Origin: an uncultured Collinsella sp.
GTDB lineage: Bacteria > Actinomycetota > Coriobacteriia > Coriobacteriales > Coriobacteriaceae
Direction of reading: 5' to 3'
Length of the DNA: 7,896 nucleotides
Assembly: GCA_900553935.1 (NCBI GenBank)
Contig: USFK01000061.1
Span: 1 to 7,896 of the forward strand
Within the stretch, counting starts at the first letter, position 1; every line of letters begins with the position of its first letter. Positions 1 to 5,295 of this stretch are shown piece by piece. A program made the translations under genes and the position numbers. The notes below the pieces were generated by a model. That model was not told the origin of the DNA. It saw nothing but the letters and a program-made list of their open reading frames with translations, and made no database searches.

Positions 1-6
1 CACATG

Positions 7-41
7 ACAGGCGGAGAATAAGATTCTCCGCCTGTTCTTTT
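7..41 (+). terminator. Rho-independent terminator of an upstream gene outside the window
   Basis: A perfect 13-bp stem (7-19 pairing with 23-35) closes a 3-nt loop, AAG, and is followed by TCTTTT at 36-41. This is a classic intrinsic terminator on the plus strand. The gene it serves must lie left of the window, since no plus-strand coding region precedes it here. The stem is symmetric, so it could also slow minus-strand transcription, but no U-tract is seen in that direction. Confidence 0.85.
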
Positions 42-80
42 AACCCATTCCCAGAAAGGGCACACCTGACGGCATCGGGA

Positions 81-136
81 CGAAAAGAACCCGTCCGGCA
101 TCCAGCTTGCGCTGGCTCCCGGACGGGCTCTTTTCG
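81..136 (-). terminator. Bidirectional terminator hairpin downstream of the icd fragment
   Basis: An 18-bp inverted repeat (81-98 with 119-136) encloses a smaller stem (102-106 with 111-115). The A-rich and T-rich ends form the base of the stem, so either strand ends in a U-rich run. The single non-Watson-Crick position is A-C on the plus strand but a tolerated G-U on the minus strand, so the minus-strand RNA folds better. That fits a terminator for the minus-strand isocitrate dehydrogenase-like remnant ending at 221. It may also back up the plus-strand terminator at 7-41. Confidence 0.75.
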
Positions 137-146
137 TTTCGAGGGG

Positions 147-203
147 GTCCGGGGGGAATCATTCCCCCCGGACAGGGGGTCAAGGGGGGCGGTAGCCCCC
201 TTG
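147..203. repeat. Two adjacent GC-rich palindromes
   Basis: Two palindromes lie in tandem. The first is a 13-bp perfect inverted repeat (147-159 with 161-173) whose arms are separated by one base. The second is an 8-bp stem (181-188 with 196-203) around a 7-nt loop. Both are runs of G pairing with runs of C. They sit between the terminator at 81-136 and the stop codon of the icd fragment at 221. They look like a dispersed intergenic element or 3'-UTR structure; nothing in the sequence gives them a function. Confidence 0.6.
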
Positions 204-220
204 CCGCCGGAGGCGTTCCC

Positions 221-328
221 CTACAGCAGCTTCGTAATGATTTCCCCGAACTCCGTACAGCCGACCGTACGCGCGCCTTCCATCTGGGCGGCGAGGTCCT
301 CGGTGACGGCGCGGCGGGCGATGGCGGT
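221..328 (-). pseudogene. icd: C-terminal remnant of an isocitrate dehydrogenase-like gene
   Basis: Read on the minus strand, this segment encodes about 35 residues ending in TEFGEIITKLL and a TAG stop at 221-223. The stretch AVTEDLAAQMEGARTVGCTE resembles the C-terminus of bacterial NADP-isocitrate dehydrogenases of the E. coli/Bacillus type, where a VTxD-(F/L)-A-x-x-M-(D/E)-GA segment is followed by C-(S/T)-E-F-G-(D/E). Similarity stops near residue T35 from the end (about position 328). The preceding conserved part of the family (the EAADLI...ME helix) is absent, and the DNA upstream encodes a LysR domain on the other strand. The catalytic body is therefore missing, and the fragment cannot make an enzyme. 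The frame stays open to 925 on this strand only because of GC-rich antisense codons. The family call rests on memory of the C-terminal motif and was not searched. Confidence 0.68.
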
Positions 329-937
329 GCCGTGCGCCTGGGCGTGTCGATGATGTGCCCGGGGCGCCAAACGCTGTCGATGTGGTCGGGCATCCACGAT
401 CTGGAACCGTCGCTGCGATTTGAGATCGTGCCGGTAAGCGATCTCTACGACGAGCGCGAATCCGTTATGCGCAGCCTGGGGCGCGAGGTGGATGTGGTGC
501 AGTCGAGTTTTTCGACCCCGCGCTGGGGCGACGCCTGCCAAAAGCTCCTCATCGTTAACGTGCCGTTTTATATCGACGTGCCGCGCACAAGCCGGCTCGC
601 GCGCAAGACGCGCATTACGGTCGCCGACTTGGAGGGCATGCGTCTGCGCGTACTGCGCCACGGCAACGACGCCATGGACAGCCTGCGCATCGACCTGTTG
701 GCCGACGGCGGCGTGGACGTGATCGACGTGGACAGCTTTGACTTTGCGCTCTTTAACGATGCGGAGGAAAAGGGCGATGCGGTGCTCACCTGCGGAGCGT
801 GGTCGGGCGTGCACCCGGCCTTTGTGGGCGTGCCGTTCTTGTGCGGTCGTGAGGTGCCGGTCTACTTGCACTACCCGCTCGAACCCACCCTCCAAGTCCA
901 AAAATTCGTCAACGCCATGGCCCAACTTCTCAACTAG
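329..937 (+). pseudogene. LysR-type regulator, effector-binding domain only (5' end lost)
   Basis: The frame from about 329 to the TAG at 935-937 encodes about 200 residues. They match the periplasmic-binding-protein-like effector domain of LysR-type transcriptional regulators as seen in Collinsella relatives: AVRLGVSMM at the first strand, PSLRFEIVPVSD, RSLGREVDVVQSSF, the DLEGMRLRVLRHGND segment and a C-terminal HPAFVGVPF...QKFVNAMAQ. The ~90-residue winged-helix DNA-binding domain and linker helix that should precede it are missing. The sequence before 329 belongs to an icd remnant on the opposite strand. No Shine-Dalgarno sequence precedes the available in-frame starts (GTG 332, GTG 344, ATG 350, ATG 353). 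The frame is intact otherwise, so the loss looks recent. An effector domain alone could not act as a DNA-binding regulator. Because the frame runs open upstream to 107 through repeat and antisense DNA, automated annotation may call a 276-residue gene here. Confidence 0.8.
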
Positions 938-1011
938 CTAATTTGGGGCGGGGCTTTTTAGCTGCATCGGGCATGGTCCCGGATAAGGGGTCGAATTATA
1001 TCGGGGCCTGT

Positions 1012-1326
1012 TTATTCGGCAAGCAGCACCTGCAGGTAATCGCGCTTTCTGTGGAGGACGCGGTCGATATAGACCTTCTGGTGAAAACGGTAAAACGCGA
1101 GATAGTTGTCACAGACCACGAACCGGTAATCGGAGCGTAGTGGATAGATCGAGGAGAGTGGCGTACCCGACTCTGGGAAGCTGGATAGCAGGTCTATCCG
1201 AGCGAGGATACCTTCTACGATTCTCTCCGCTGCTGCGGGATTGTCCTGTTCGACGGCAATGTAGTCCCAGATGTCGTCGAGATCTTGCAGAGCCAGCGGA
1301 GAGTAAACGACCTCGCAACTATGCAT
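1012..1326 (-). CDS. RelE/ParE-family toxin of a type II toxin-antitoxin system
   Basis: A 104-residue protein beginning MHSCEVVYSPLALQDLDDIW. The layout is that of the ParE/RelE toxin superfamily: a first strand ending in YSP, a long helical hairpin (DLDDIWDYI through ARIDLLSSFP), then antiparallel strands around YRFVVCDNYLAFYRF and a closing VYIDRVLHRKRDYLQVLL. RelE-type members cleave mRNA at the ribosome while ParE-type members poison DNA gyrase; the sequence does not decide between them. The ATG at 1324-1326 overlaps the antitoxin stop by 8 nt (ATGCATAG), so translation is probably coupled; the frame could be extended upstream but this start fits the family and the operon. Length is normal for the family. 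No clear terminator follows the stop at 1012. Confidence 0.88.
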   Translation of the reverse strand: MHSCEVVYSPLALQDLDDIWDYIAVEQDNPAAAERIVEGILARIDLLSSFPESGTPLSSIYPLRSDYRFVVCDNYLAFYRFHQKVYIDRVLHRKRDYLQVLLAE

Positions 1327-1582
1327 GGCTTGCGGCCTTGCGGCGGAAGTGTGCGGCGACGTTGTCCGACGAGACCCATCCGCTCTCATCACCCGAGCTG
1401 CGCCCGCGCTCAAGCTCCGACATCAGCGTGCTGATGGCGCAAAATCGGTCGTAATCTTTCATGTCGAGCACCGCGTAGCAACCGTGCCCGTTTTTGGTCA
1501 GGAATACCGGGGAGCCCTCGTGGACATCGGAGAGCACCTCGTTGTAATTGCGCAAATCGGAAACAGGTTTAATGGCAGGCAT
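1319..1582 (-). CDS. Phd/YefM-family antitoxin
   Basis: An 87-residue protein starting MPAIKPVSDLRNYNEVLSDV, the characteristic N-terminal DNA-binding part of Phd/YefM antitoxins. It is followed by the GSPVFLTKNGHGCYAVLDM core and a charged, probably flexible C-terminus (RSSGDESGWVSSDNVAAHFR) of the kind that wraps the toxin. The ATG at 1580-1582 was chosen because GGAG lies 6 nt upstream (1589-1592) and the family usually starts here. A TTG at 1594 would extend it by four residues but overlaps that ribosome site. It precedes and overlaps the toxin gene by 8 nt. In this family the antitoxin, alone or bound to toxin, represses its own promoter; the palindrome at 1619-1632 is a candidate operator. 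Confidence 0.88.
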   Translation of the reverse strand: MPAIKPVSDLRNYNEVLSDVHEGSPVFLTKNGHGCYAVLDMKDYDRFCAISTLMSELERGRSSGDESGWVSSDNVAAHFRRKAASHA

Positions 1583-1618
1583 GTAGGGCTCCAATCGATG
1601 TACGGGAACTTACGATAA

Positions 1619-1632
1619 ATTATACGAATAAT
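1619..1632 (-). promoter_or_regulatory. Toxin-antitoxin promoter -10 box with overlapping palindrome
   Basis: On the minus strand a consensus TATAAT (1624-1619) lies 36 nt upstream of the antitoxin ATG. It overlaps an inverted repeat ATTAT-N4-ATAAT covering 1619-1632. The position fits autoregulation by a Phd-type antitoxin. The -35 is unclear: a TTGACT sits further upstream (1650-1655), but at 25 bp or more from the -10, depending on the box, it is too distant for a usual spacer. The -10 and palindrome are visible; operator function is inferred. Confidence 0.5.
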
Positions 1633-1761
1633 ATGCAGCGCCTGCCAGTCAAAACGCCCGCACAAAACGAGCCCTAGTCCCCTGGTAAAGAAGAAGACCC
1701 ACAACGGATGCGTAAGAAAATAGCCACAGAAAGCCCGCTTCCCCTATGAAAACTGCCAAAA

Positions 1762-1995
1762 CCCACAGGGGCGCGTGCGGTCCCCGTCGAGGTGAAGTCG
1801 GGGACCAACCTTAAGGCGAAGAGCCTAGCGGCGAGTATTAAGCGATTTGGTTATGATTTGACCATTCGTTTCTCGGCGGGTAAACCATCGCGGGATGGCG
1901 CAATCATCGACTTGCCCCTCTACGCGGTGGAATCGCTCCCAAAGCTCCGCCCCAACGACTGCATCAAGTTTGAGGCTCTCGGTCCGTCATGGTAG
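1762..1995 (+). pseudogene. C-terminal remnant of a DUF4143-type AAA ATPase
   Basis: The frame ending at TAG 1993-1995 encodes VPVEVKSGTNLKAKSLAA followed by a segment with YDLTIRFSA, DGAIIDLPLYAV and a terminal GPSW. This resembles the C-terminal nuclease-fold domain (DUF4143) of ATP-binding proteins in the AAA_14 group, where a PVEVK-(A/S)-G motif precedes a KSL helix, an (A/T)IR(F/T)S strand and an I(I/T)(N/D)(I/L)PLYA(V/I) ending. Only about 75 residues remain. An in-frame TGA stands at about 1748, and the ATPase domain with its Walker motifs is absent. The only nearby start (GTG 1792) cuts into the VEVK motif and lacks a ribosome site. It is therefore a fragment and probably not translated. 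The flanking toxin-antitoxin operon and LysR/icd remnants point to a rearranged area. Confidence 0.62.
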
Positions 1996-1997
1996 AG

Positions 1998-2024
1998 TTG
2001 TCCGCGCGTGAATTTCGGTACACT
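1998..2024 (+). promoter_or_regulatory. Possible promoter of the GGDEF gene
   Basis: TTGTCC (1998-2003) and TACACT (2019-2024) are separated by 15 bp, which is short of the usual 17. They lie 41 nt upstream of the GTG start at 2065, between the end of the DUF4143 remnant and the GGDEF gene. The match is moderate, and the site is proposed mainly because a promoter is needed in this gap. Confidence 0.35.
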
Positions 2025-2064
2025 GCGCGCTATCTGCGCTTTTACTGTTTGGAGGAGTGAGCTT

Positions 2065-3156
2065 GTGAATGCTTCTGTCGCCAAAAAGGCCAGCCGGGCG
2101 ATGCGTCTGCTCATGATGGTGCTCACGGCAGTTCTCATCTTCTTCTTCATCAATGTTATGCTGCTCGTCTCCGACATCCAGGGCACGGCGCGCGTGGTCA
2201 ACTACGCCGGTCTGGTGCGCGGCACCACGCAGCGAATCGTTAAGCTCGAGGACGCAGGCCAGCCACAAGACGACCTGCTCAAGGCCGTTGATTCATACAT
2301 TAATGGTTTGCGCTACGGAAGCGACGACCTCAATCTCGTCCGTCTGGATGACGATGAGTATCAGGCAAAGATGACCGAACTCGCGAGCTATTTTGACGAG
2401 CTTCGAACCGAGATTACCCGCGTGCGCGAAGTCGGCTACGAGAACACCGACATCATTGCCATGAGCGAGGAGTTCTTTGGTATTTGTGACGATGCCACGA
2501 GGCTCGCTGAGGACTACTCCCAGGAGAAGGCTACGGCGCTCAACTATCTCGAGGGCTTGGTGATCATCGACATCGTGGGCTTGGTGACGACCTTTGCGGT
2601 CGAACTTGTTCGCGCGGTGCGCACTGCCGCACTCAATCGCGAGCTGCAGAGCAAAGTTTATCTCGACGAAGCTACGGGACTGCCCAACAAGAACAAGTGC
2701 GAGGAAATCTTGGGCCAGGAGCATCCCGTTTCCGCTGAAGCGCCCGTTGCGCTGTGTGTCTTCGATCTAAATAATCTGCATACGGTCAATAACCGCTTTG
2801 GCCACGAGAAAGGCGACGAATACATTCGTTCTTTTGCCCATCAGCTGGGGCGTGTGGCGTCAGAGACCTGCTTTGTGGGTCGCGACGGCGGCGATGAGTT
2901 TATCGCGGTGCTGTGGGATGCCGATCGGTCTGCCGTGGAGTCCTGTCTCGCTCGGATTAGTGTGAGCGTGAACGAGTATTCCGAGGCCCACCCCGACATG
3001 CCTATCAGCTATGCGGTGGGTTATGCGCTTTCTAGTGATTATGATGAACCGCCCACGATGCGCGAGCTCTTTTCCCAGGCCGACAAAAACATGTACATCG
3101 ACAAGAACCGCATAAAGACGGCCGAGGCAGCCGGTCCGCAACGCGAGGACCGGTAA
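2065..3156 (+). CDS. Membrane-anchored GGDEF-domain protein (probable diguanylate cyclase)
   Basis: A 363-residue protein. The GTG start at 2065 was chosen because GGAGGAG (2051-2057) stands 7 nt upstream; an earlier in-frame GTG at 2008 has no ribosome site. Residues ~13-35 form a transmembrane helix. The extracytoplasmic part (~36-162) is mainly helical and begins NYAGLVRGTTQRIVKLE, like the NxAGxxRxxxQR motif of PilJ/NarX-type sensor domains. A second transmembrane helix spans ~164-184. The cytoplasmic GGDEF domain starts near DEATGLPNKNKCEE. It keeps metal and substrate residues at the expected places: D234 (FDLNNL), N242 and D251 (VNNRFGHEKGD), and an intact GGDEF at 275-279, so it should make c-di-GMP from two GTP. 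The inhibitory I-site RxxD, expected five residues before GGDEF, is absent (SETC there), so product inhibition of the usual kind is unlikely. No EAL or effector gene is nearby. The ligand is unknown. Confidence 0.88.
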   Translation: MNASVAKKASRAMRLLMMVLTAVLIFFFINVMLLVSDIQGTARVVNYAGLVRGTTQRIVKLEDAGQPQDDLLKAVDSYINGLRYGSDDLNLVRLDDDEYQAKMTELASYFDELRTEITRVREVGYENTDIIAMSEEFFGICDDATRLAEDYSQEKATALNYLEGLVIIDIVGLVTTFAVELVRAVRTAALNRELQSKVYLDEATGLPNKNKCEEILGQEHPVSAEAPVALCVFDLNNLHTVNNRFGHEKGDEYIRSFAHQLGRVASETCFVGRDGGDEFIAVLWDADRSAVESCLARISVSVNEYSEAHPDMPISYAVGYALSSDYDEPPTMRELFSQADKNMYIDKNRIKTAEAAGPQREDR

Positions 3157-3183
3157 GCCTGCAACAGAGGACGGCTACAAAAC

Positions 3184-3211
3184 GAGCCCCTGGCCAACCG
3201 GCCAGGGGCTC
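3184..3211. terminator. Bidirectional terminator between converging genes
   Basis: A perfect 12-bp stem (3184-3195 with 3200-3211) has a 4-nt loop, AACC. It lies 27 nt after the GGDEF stop and about 165 nt beyond the end of the ABC exporter operon on the other strand. In the minus direction it is followed at once by GTTTTGT. In the plus direction a looser T-rich stretch (TTTAATTCCTTTTT) follows. It probably stops transcription from both sides. Confidence 0.82.
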
Positions 3212-3255
3212 AGTAACTTTAATTCCTTTTTAAATGACGGGCTGATTGCACGCAG

Positions 3256-3358
3256 GGGGTCTCCCAGGCGGGCCGGGGTGTAACCTCCGCGCGCAGTTTC
3301 GCAGCGCAGCGAGAATGTTTGAGCACGGAGGAATTACCCCGCCGCCCCCGGGGCACCC
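3256..3358. repeat. ~100-bp imperfect GC-rich inverted repeat (large stem-loop)
   Basis: The two halves fold back on each other. CCTCCG at 3284-3289 pairs with CGGAGG at 3326-3331. CGGGGT at 3274-3279 pairs with ACCCCG at 3336-3341. Outer GC-rich arms (from ~3256 and to 3358) pair imperfectly. The centre (3290-3325) contains a smaller possible stem around CGCAGCGCAGCG. It begins 17 nt beyond the last ABC exporter gene and precedes the terminator at 3184-3211, so it lies in the 3' untranslated part of the exporter transcript. It resembles dispersed palindromic elements found between bacterial genes; copy number cannot be judged from one window. Confidence 0.55.
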
Positions 3359-3375
3359 TCCGTCAGTAACTGGTC

Positions 3376-5295
3376 CTACTCCAGCTCAAACGCGCCGGTG
3401 TACAGCTGGTAGTAATACCCGCGCTTAGCGATCAGCTCGTCATGGTTGCCGCGCTCGATGATGCGGCCGTGATCCAGGCAGATGATCGCGTCGGAGTTGC
3501 GCACGGTGGAGAGGCGGTGCGCGATGACAAACGTCGTGCGGCCCTCCATGAGCTTGTCCATGCCCGCCTGCACGATGGCCTCGGTGCGGGTGTCGATGCT
3601 CGACGTGGCCTCGTCCAGAATCATTGCCGGCGGATCGGCGACGGCAGCGCGGGCGATTGAGATCAGCTGGCGCTGGCCCTGCGACAGCTGGGCGCCGTTG
3701 CCGGTGAGCATGGTGTCATAGCCGTCAGGCAGGCGGGTGATAAAGTCGTCCGCGCCGGCGAGCTTGGCCGCCGCGATGCACTCCTCGTCGGTGGCATCCA
3801 GGTTGCCGTAGCGGATGTTATCCATCACGGTGCCGGTGAACAGGTTCACGTCCTGCAGCACGACGCCCAGCGAGCGGCGCAGATCGGCCTTGCGGATTTT
3901 GTTGACGTTGATGCCGTCGTAGCGAATCTTGCCGTCGGCGATGTCATAGAAACGGTTGATGAGGTTGGTGATGGTCGTCTTGCCGGCACCGGTGGCGCCG
4001 ACAAACGCGACCTTCTGGCCCGGCTTGGCGTATACGGACACGCCGTGCAGCACCTCGTGGTTGGGCGTGTAGCCAAAGTCGACGTTGTCCATGACCAGGT
4101 CGCCGCGCAGCGGCACGTACTCGATCTCGCCGGTTGCGCGGTGCGGATGTTTCCACGCCCACATGCCGGTGTGGTGGTCAGCCTCCTCGAGCTGCCAGGT
4201 GTCGGGGTTGACCTGCGCGTTGACGAGTGTCACGTAGCCTTCGTCGGCCTCGGGCTCCTCATCGATGAGCTCAAAGATGCGGTCGGCGCCGGCCAGACCC
4301 ATGACCACGGCGTTGATCTGTTGCGAGATCTGGCCGATCTGTCCGCAGAACTGCTTGGTCATGTTGAGGAACGGCACCACGACGGCGATGGACAGCGCCA
4401 TGCCCGAGATACTCAGGTTGGGAACGCCCAACGCCAGGAAAATGCCGCCGGCAAGGGCCACCAGCACGTAGAGCAGGTTGCCCAGGTTCATGAGGATGGG
4501 CATGAGGATGTTGGCGTACATGTTGGCCTTCTGCGAGACCTCGAAGAGCTTTTCGTTGCGCTCGTCAAAATCGGCCTCGGCGGCAGACTCGTGGCAGAAC
4601 GCCTTGACGACCTTCTGACCGTTCATGACTTCCTCGATATGGCCCTCGACCACGCCGAGCTCGGTCTGCTGCGCAATGAAGAAGCGCGCGGAGTTGGAGC
4701 CGAGCAGCTTGGTCATAAAGGTCATAAAGGCGACGCCGGCGATGATGACCAGGCACATCCACACGCTGTAGTACAGCATGATAAAGAACACCGTGACGAT
4801 GATGATGATCGTCATGAGCAGGTTGGGCAGCGACTGGCTGATCATCTGACGCAGCGTGTCGATGTCGTTGGTGTAGTGGCTCATGATATCGCCGCGCTGG
4901 TGCGTGTCGAAGTAGCGGATCGGCAGGTCCTGCATGCGGTTGAACATCATCTCGCGCAGCTTCTCCAGCGAGCCCTGCGTGACGATAGCCATGGCGCGGT
5001 TCCAGAAGAGCGAGGACAGGACACCGACGCCGTAGATGCAGGCGAGGGTGGTCACGAGCTGCAGAATCTTGGGCTGTGCGGCTTCCCAATCGCCCGACTG
5101 CCACGATTCGCTAATAATCTGCAGGGCGCTCTGCAGGAAGGTCGCGCCGATGGAGTTGATGATGGCGCAGAGCACCACGCCGGCGACGACAAGGGGCAAA
5201 AGCACGGGATAGAAGCCAAAGAGCGTCTTGATGAGGCGCGACATGGTGCCGCCCTTACGGTTGAGCGCGCGCTCGGCGGTCGTTGCCTTACTCAT
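3376..5295 (-). CDS. ABC exporter half-transporter with canonical ATP site residues (YfiC-like)
   Basis: A 639-residue fused permease-ATPase of the multidrug exporter type. The membrane domain (about residues 25-330) carries several strongly hydrophobic segments, starting YPVLLPLVVAGVVLCAIIN. The nucleotide-binding domain has Walker A GATGAGKTT (433-441), a Q-loop in VVLQDVNLF, signature LSQGQ (537-541, differing from the usual LSGGQ), Walker B MILDE with catalytic Glu562, and switch His593. Residues ~350-395 form an extra linker, with an HHTGMWAWKHPH stretch, between the two domains. The start ATG (5293-5295) has GGAGG 8 nt upstream and overlaps the previous gene's stop by 8 nt (ATGAGTAA); upstream extension of the frame only reads the neighbour's DNA. 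With an intact Walker B Glu and His but a variant signature, it complements the partner gene: together they would form one good and one degenerate ATP site, as in heterodimeric exporters (BmrCD, TM287/288, EfrAB). The substrate cannot be read from the sequence. Confidence 0.92.
   Translation of the reverse strand: MSKATTAERALNRKGGTMSRLIKTLFGFYPVLLPLVVAGVVLCAIINSIGATFLQSALQIISESWQSGDWEAAQPKILQLVTTLACIYGVGVLSSLFWNRAMAIVTQGSLEKLREMMFNRMQDLPIRYFDTHQRGDIMSHYTNDIDTLRQMISQSLPNLLMTIIIIVTVFFIMLYYSVWMCLVIIAGVAFMTFMTKLLGSNSARFFIAQQTELGVVEGHIEEVMNGQKVVKAFCHESAAEADFDERNEKLFEVSQKANMYANILMPILMNLGNLLYVLVALAGGIFLALGVPNLSISGMALSIAVVVPFLNMTKQFCGQIGQISQQINAVVMGLAGADRIFELIDEEPEADEGYVTLVNAQVNPDTWQLEEADHHTGMWAWKHPHRATGEIEYVPLRGDLVMDNVDFGYTPNHEVLHGVSVYAKPGQKVAFVGATGAGKTTITNLINRFYDIADGKIRYDGINVNKIRKADLRRSLGVVLQDVNLFTGTVMDNIRYGNLDATDEECIAAAKLAGADDFITRLPDGYDTMLTGNGAQLSQGQRQLISIARAAVADPPAMILDEATSSIDTRTEAIVQAGMDKLMEGRTTFVIAHRLSTVRNSDAIICLDHGRIIERGNHDELIAKRGYYYQLYTGAFELE

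Noticed and set aside
107..328. Upstream extension of the LysR reading frame to an ATG at 107
   Set aside because: The extension runs through a terminator hairpin, GC palindromes and the antisense of the icd remnant; its translation is low-complexity (Gly/Pro-rich) and shows no winged-helix domain.
936..963. Terminator after the LysR remnant
   Set aside because: AGCTAA/TTAGCT (936-941 with 958-963) is only a 6-bp AT-rich stem with a 16-nt loop containing the T-run; it does not have terminator geometry.
1633..1761. Additional small gene or further ATPase codons upstream of the DUF4143 remnant
   Set aside because: All plus-strand frames contain stops or encode nothing recognisable, and the minus strand shows no plausible protein; the interval appears non-coding.
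1792..1995. HPr-like small protein
   Set aside because: A loose resemblance in spacing was considered, but the active-site His is absent and the PVEVKSG...PLYAV wording fits a DUF4143 C-terminus much better.
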